Source of the DNA: Chrysomallon squamiferum
Taxonomy: Eukaryota > Mollusca > Gastropoda > Neomphalida > Peltospiridae
Reading direction: 5' to 3'
Length of the DNA: 64,000 bases
NCBI GenBank assembly: GCA_012295275.1
Contig: CM022667.1
Coordinates: forward strand, 19,994,410 to 20,058,409
Position 1 is the stretch's first letter. Each line of letters begins with the position of its first letter. The translations under genes and the position numbers were made by a program. Of this stretch, positions 60,301 to 64,000 are shown one piece after another. The notes under the pieces were generated by a model, which ran no database searches, was not told the origin of the DNA, and saw only the letters and a program-made list of their open reading frames with translations.

Positions 60301-61677
60301 CATTAAACAAAAGAAAAACAGAGAACATATTGGATCCAGGACAAAACCTGAACCACTTATTGTAAATGTGGACAAAACCACATCCAACTTCTGCAAGATT
60401 TAGATATGAACTTAGGACAGACAAGTGACTGAAGATTTCTCTTTATATACATACATATATATATATATGAACATCCTCAAAATATATTTGAGAGGTCTTG
60501 CAGTCTTGACACTGGTATTTACATAAGTACTTTAAACATTGGTCAAATGTTTTGTGGGGACATTTTTGATGTGCTTTGCTTGTCACAATCACCTGCAATC
60601 AGTATGTGTTCAATGAGTCATTCCAGTCCTCACAAAATCAGGTGGCACAGATTACTTGATATACAATGATTTGGAAGATATTCACATGTGATAAATTAAA
60701 AAGGAGATAGTGGGCTACCAGGATCACTGGTGTTGTTGGTTGGATGTGTTTGTATGATTATGGAGATTTGTATGGGATAAAAGTAGATGAGGTCTTCCAG
60801 CCTTTTTGAGAAACATCATTCTTGTGGAGATATCATTAATGAGCAACACAGTGAGGCAGTCACACATATCAAATAACCCTTTTAACATTCTGATAAAAAT
60901 CAACAGTTACAGTAAGGAGTTCTGGTTTCGTCCTCACACCTATAAACTTCCAATACTAAATACAAAATACCTCAAAATAAATGAATAATAACAAAAATTA
61001 AAAACAGAACAAAAACGAATACAAATGAATTACCTGCACACATTCGTCCAATAATTCGGCATCCTCCCAAACCAACCCGTACAACAGGAATCACTTCTGA
61101 CAATTCCCCTTCAAAAATACTAAATAAGGAAACAAAAATATTTAACTCAAATGTTATGAATGCCGGTACTCAATATATCTAACAATACCGTGAATACTAA
61201 TAACAAAGTTACAAAGGGCCTCCATACACAGAACATTTTGAATGTCAGTAGCGACAGTACTCGTTAATGGATATAAATTATAATCAGAGGTCACCATTGA
61301 TGGTTGACTGACTGAGATTCATCAGTGTTGTTGTTGTTTGTTGATATATAATATTAGTAAATAGTAATGAAAGGCAGACATTTATGATATTTAATGATTA
61401 ATCATTTAATGATTACGAGCTCACTAAAATGCTTTATATTTTAAGTTATAGGGAAGTACTGACAAAATTTTTTTTTTACGTTATCGTAGAAACTATGCTT
61501 TTTGTATCTAAATAAAATCATTTTCATTTAACATTTTAATCATGTTTTTCTTGAAACTGAAAGTGTTTACCTGTAAAAATTTTCGGATCCACCAATTCCA
61601 ACCAAACAATAAGCATTGGTTAACTTAGAAAATACACCAATTTCATTGTTGCCTTCAAACTGGGCTCGAACGGCCAT
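57316..61677 (-). CDS. EIF6: Eukaryotic translation initiation factor 6 (eIF6)
   Basis: eIF6 binds the 60S subunit near uL14, prevents premature joining to 40S and is needed for 60S biogenesis. Seven exons (61677-61571, 61119-61034, 59575-59400, 59064-58954, 58551-58486, 58267-58086, 57325-57316) join to exactly 245 residues plus TAG, the same length as human eIF6. Near-identical blocks include [14 protein letters not shown] (1-14), CRIIGRMC (56-63), [11 protein letters not shown] (75-85), [10 protein letters not shown] (97-106), [17 protein letters not shown] (150-166) and AGMVVNDW (195-202). CK1 serines S174 and S175 are present; the PKC-site serine 235 of human is Asp here. An in-frame TGA lies five codons before the ATG. 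The pentein-fold family is single-copy in animals, so this is presumably the sole orthologue. Confidence 0.97.
58086..58267 (-). CDS. EIF6: EIF6 coding exon 6
   Basis: [20 protein letters not shown] through [20 protein letters not shown] to SDMRDALLD and AG of a Ser codon. Acceptor TTTGCAG, donor GACAG|GTGAGA. Confidence 0.96.
58486..58551 (-). CDS. EIF6: EIF6 coding exon 5
   Basis: [20 protein letters not shown] and LV, carrying the two adjacent CK1-target serines. Acceptor GTTGCAG, donor GTG|GTATGT. Confidence 0.95.
58954..59064 (-). CDS. EIF6: EIF6 coding exon 4
   Basis: [20 protein letters not shown] then [17 protein letters not shown]. Acceptor TTTTGACAG, donor TTG|GTATGT, phase 0 on both sides. 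Confidence 0.96.
59400..59575 (-). CDS. EIF6: EIF6 coding exon 3
   Basis: [20 protein letters not shown] through [20 protein letters not shown] to HPDIDR. Acceptor TTCTACAG, donor AGA|GTAAGG. Confidence 0.96.
61034..61119 (-). CDS. EIF6: EIF6 coding exon 2
   Basis: [20 protein letters not shown] then RIIGRMCA. Acceptor TTATTTAG, donor GCAG|GTAATT. Confidence 0.95.
61571..61677 (-). CDS. EIF6: EIF6 coding exon 1
   Basis: [20 protein letters not shown] then [15 protein letters not shown] and AG of a Ser codon. Donor TACAG|GTAAAC. Confidence 0.96.
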
Positions 61678-63869
61678 TACAAGTTGATGTCAGGTTGAAA
61701 TAAAAATATCTGTCTATTGGTAAATCAGATTATATATTAATAAGTAACTCGTTTACATTTCACAATAAGAAGAAACACATGGCTTCCCAACCTACTATGT
61801 GAAGTACGTCATAAATATTTGTGTCGAAAGTAACGAAATCTAAAATTACAGATAATCCGGACAAGGATTTGATTAAAAGGGAAAGTAATAATATTATGAT
61901 AGAAAAACAAAAAGAAAGAAAACAATTAATTATTTCTAATAATTTTAATAATAATAATAATAAAAATTAATTAATTAAAAATAAAGACGGAAATTCCCTG
62001 GGTTTTTGAAAATATTTTGGTGTTAGATAAAAGTAAATGAAGTAAAATCTTTTTCATATGCATGAAAGAAGCTTTCTTTTATTCTTCTAGAATAATTATT
62101 TTGAAATACTGTGATGTGTTGTTGTTGAATATGAATTAAAACACAAACAAAAAGATGCAACTTAAAATAAATTTTATTTATTTTGGAATGCAAAAATGAT
62201 CATAATTATATACTGTATATTCACATACTCTATTTACAAAGAAAACAGTCCATATAAAGTAATGTTGGATCAGTGACAATATATCCCAGTCATAGTTATG
62301 TAGGTGACTATCTGTATGTACTTTAAATATAAAACAGTGAAACATAAAGAATGAACTCTTTTTTTTAATAGATTCAATTTAATATTTAAGAAACAAATGT
62401 CAGAATATTTTAAATACATGTTATGAGTTGCTAAAACCAATCTGAGTGAAAAATCCAAAAAACAAAAAAAAAAAAAAATAAAAAAATAGATATGGGGTCA
62501 ACCCACTTATCTAAAATATTTCATTAGAGATTGAAGCATCATTAGATGCTGTGAAAATTTTAGGTAAGGCACATTAAACTGGTTAATTGGGCAAGTTAAT
62601 TTAGATAACTAAAATGCCCATTTGCTTTAAATCATGAATTTGTTTTGATAGGAAAGCAAACACATGTACTTCCTCATGCATTAACAAATTAATTTGTATC
62701 TGGATATTTGCAGTTCTACCAGTATTCAAGTTAATATATATATATATCATTTGCAAATTAAAGCACAAGTTTTATTATTATTTACTTAAGTTCTTTGCTT
62801 ATTCTTATGATTATCCAAAAAAATTAGAAAAAATGAGTAAAAATATATTCCTATCTTTCTGATCAAACAGGAGACTTTTAGCTGTAAAATTATCAAGTGA
62901 GTTTCACATATGAATTAACCAATAAGCACAATAAGCATGTGTGTTTAGGGAACTAAGGAAATGAGGAACAACAGAAATTTTCAATTGCCAAATTTGCTAT
63001 GGACCATAAGGTACAAAACTGCAAAGAGTGCAGTTAAAACAGGGACCACCCCAATAAAGGAAAAAAATTACAAACACACATTAATATACATCTATTTAAT
63101 AATAATAATAATGATGATGATGATGATGAGGTTAATGATGCACATTCATCTTGCGTATACAATCAAATTAAAATAAATTAACTACTACACAGTCCAGGGA
63201 TAACATATAGAGACACCAAAATCGGTCGTTCTTCTAAAGATCTTAAACCTAGCCTTGGGAGGTTTAAATCAACAATCTAACACAGCAGATATTCATGGCC
63301 ATGTAAGTCAGTTTACATAACAATTAACTGTAATGTTTTATAAATCATATAAATGTAGAGCATTGTACTCATGCATTCGAATCATTGTATATGTAAAACG
63401 AAACACAAATTTTCCTGATCTGGGTGATATTTTTTTAACATGATTATCCCTTGATTATTTAAAAATATGTAATTCTTTTTTTTCTTTTTTTTTTTTTTTT
63501 TTTTCTTGTGCTTAAAATAAGCATACAGTGCATCAAAAAAATATAGTAAAAAAAACCAACAAATAAACAACAATACTCATAATAATTTTGTTTGTTTTAT
63601 TTTAATAAGACAAAACATTCAGTGCGACAAGTTTTAATTTTATGTTTTCTGTTCTGAAAGTATAATTTATTTCACAGAATATCTTCATAGATGAAATCCA
63701 AGAAAGGTGTTGTGTGTAGATGAATAAATAAAGCACACAAACTTGTCCATCCAACAACAAAACAAACGGAAACTATAAACAAGTAACATATTATGATGAA
63801 TGTTGAAAGTATTTTTACAAAATGAATAATGAAAATTTAAAACATGTTTTGATTTTTATCTTGATGGAT
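61678..63869. other. EIF6 upstream region and possible 3' UTR of the next gene
   Basis: AT-rich DNA with an AAT/ATG array (63098-63128) and A or T runs (62462-62486, 63478-63504). It should hold the EIF6 promoter at its left end. A minus-strand AATAAA (63671-63666) about 200 bases past the candidate stop at 63870 could end the next gene. No coding region seen. Confidence 0.55.
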
Positions 63870-63917
63870 TCAGAAATGTGCTGTTAGTCTGTCAATTTCT
63901 AGAAGGTCATCCAGAAT
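63870..63917 (-). CDS. Possible last coding exon of an unidentified gene
   Basis: After a T/A-rich tract ending TTATTTGTAG, one frame reads ILDDLLEIDRLTAHF followed by TGA; the other two frames close at once. The amphipathic, non-repetitive peptide looks like a protein C-terminus, and a plausible AATAAA follows about 200 bases downstream. I do not recognise the family. The remainder would lie right of base 64,000, so this is only a candidate based on splice signal, composition and reading frame. Confidence 0.4.
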   Translation of the reverse strand: MLDDLLEIDRLTAHF

Positions 63918-64000
63918 CTACAAATAAATAAATAAATTGATTATAAAAAAGTGAAAAACAAAAGCACACAAACAAGGAAATATAAATACTTCAAAATTTT

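Larger units (their letters stand above)
57326..61570. other. EIF6 introns 1-6
   Basis: From 5' to 3' the introns are 451, 1,458, 335, 402, 218 and 760 bp. The 1.46 kb intron (59576-61033) has no exon I can support. Only minor A/T runs and a short TA array near 60455 are present. Confidence 0.75.

Overview
This is eukaryotic nuclear DNA from an animal. It is very AT-rich and poor in CpG, and it is crowded with microsatellites, poly(A)/poly(T) runs and short tandem duplications. Coding sequence is confined to small exons with GT-AG introns. I assembled every exon by hand from splice signals, reading phase and remembered protein families. The proteins resemble bilaterian orthologues and the gene set is animal-specific. 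A lophotrochozoan, perhaps a mollusc, fits the protein flavour and long repeat-rich introns, but the sequence does not prove it. I see no bacterial, viral or CRISPR content.

Layout, left to right. (1) 1-39,098, minus strand: the 5' part of a Spire-type actin nucleator. Four coding exons (39,098-38,831; 27,635-27,586; 15,714-15,475; 1,500-1,375) encode the first 228 residues, essentially the whole KIND domain. The introns are 11.2, 11.9 and 14.0 kb, and the rest of the gene lies beyond the left edge. (2) 39,099-45,996: intergenic, with the Spire promoter side and repeats. (3) 45,997-51,796, minus: a complete seven-exon VAP (VAPA/VAPB) gene of 245 residues with MSP domain, coiled coil and tail anchor. 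(4) 51,797-52,198: a 402 bp head-to-head promoter containing an NRF1-type palindrome. (5) 52,199-54,709, plus: a complete six-exon CFAP418 (C8orf37) gene, 181 residues. (6) 54,710-57,315: tail-to-tail intergenic/3' UTR region. (7) 57,316-61,677, minus: a complete seven-exon EIF6 gene, 245 residues. (8) 61,678-64,000: EIF6 upstream DNA, then a possible last exon (63,917-63,870) of an unidentified minus-strand gene.

The genes do not form one pathway: actin nucleation on vesicles (Spire), ER contact sites (VAP), cilium/photoreceptor maintenance (CFAP418) and 60S ribosome maturation (EIF6). VAP and CFAP418 probably share a bidirectional promoter. The Spire-VAP linkage recalls human 18p11.2, where SPIRE1 and VAPA lie near each other.

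I found no wholly new system. The points most worth a second look are: a 29-bp duplication that supplies the splice donor of Spire exon 3; a Spire acceptor embedded in a trinucleotide microsatellite; a near-perfect fold-back element in a Spire intron; an Asp at the regulatory Ser235 position of eIF6; and GC/CpG islands inside Spire introns that could be unrecognised exons or regulatory elements.
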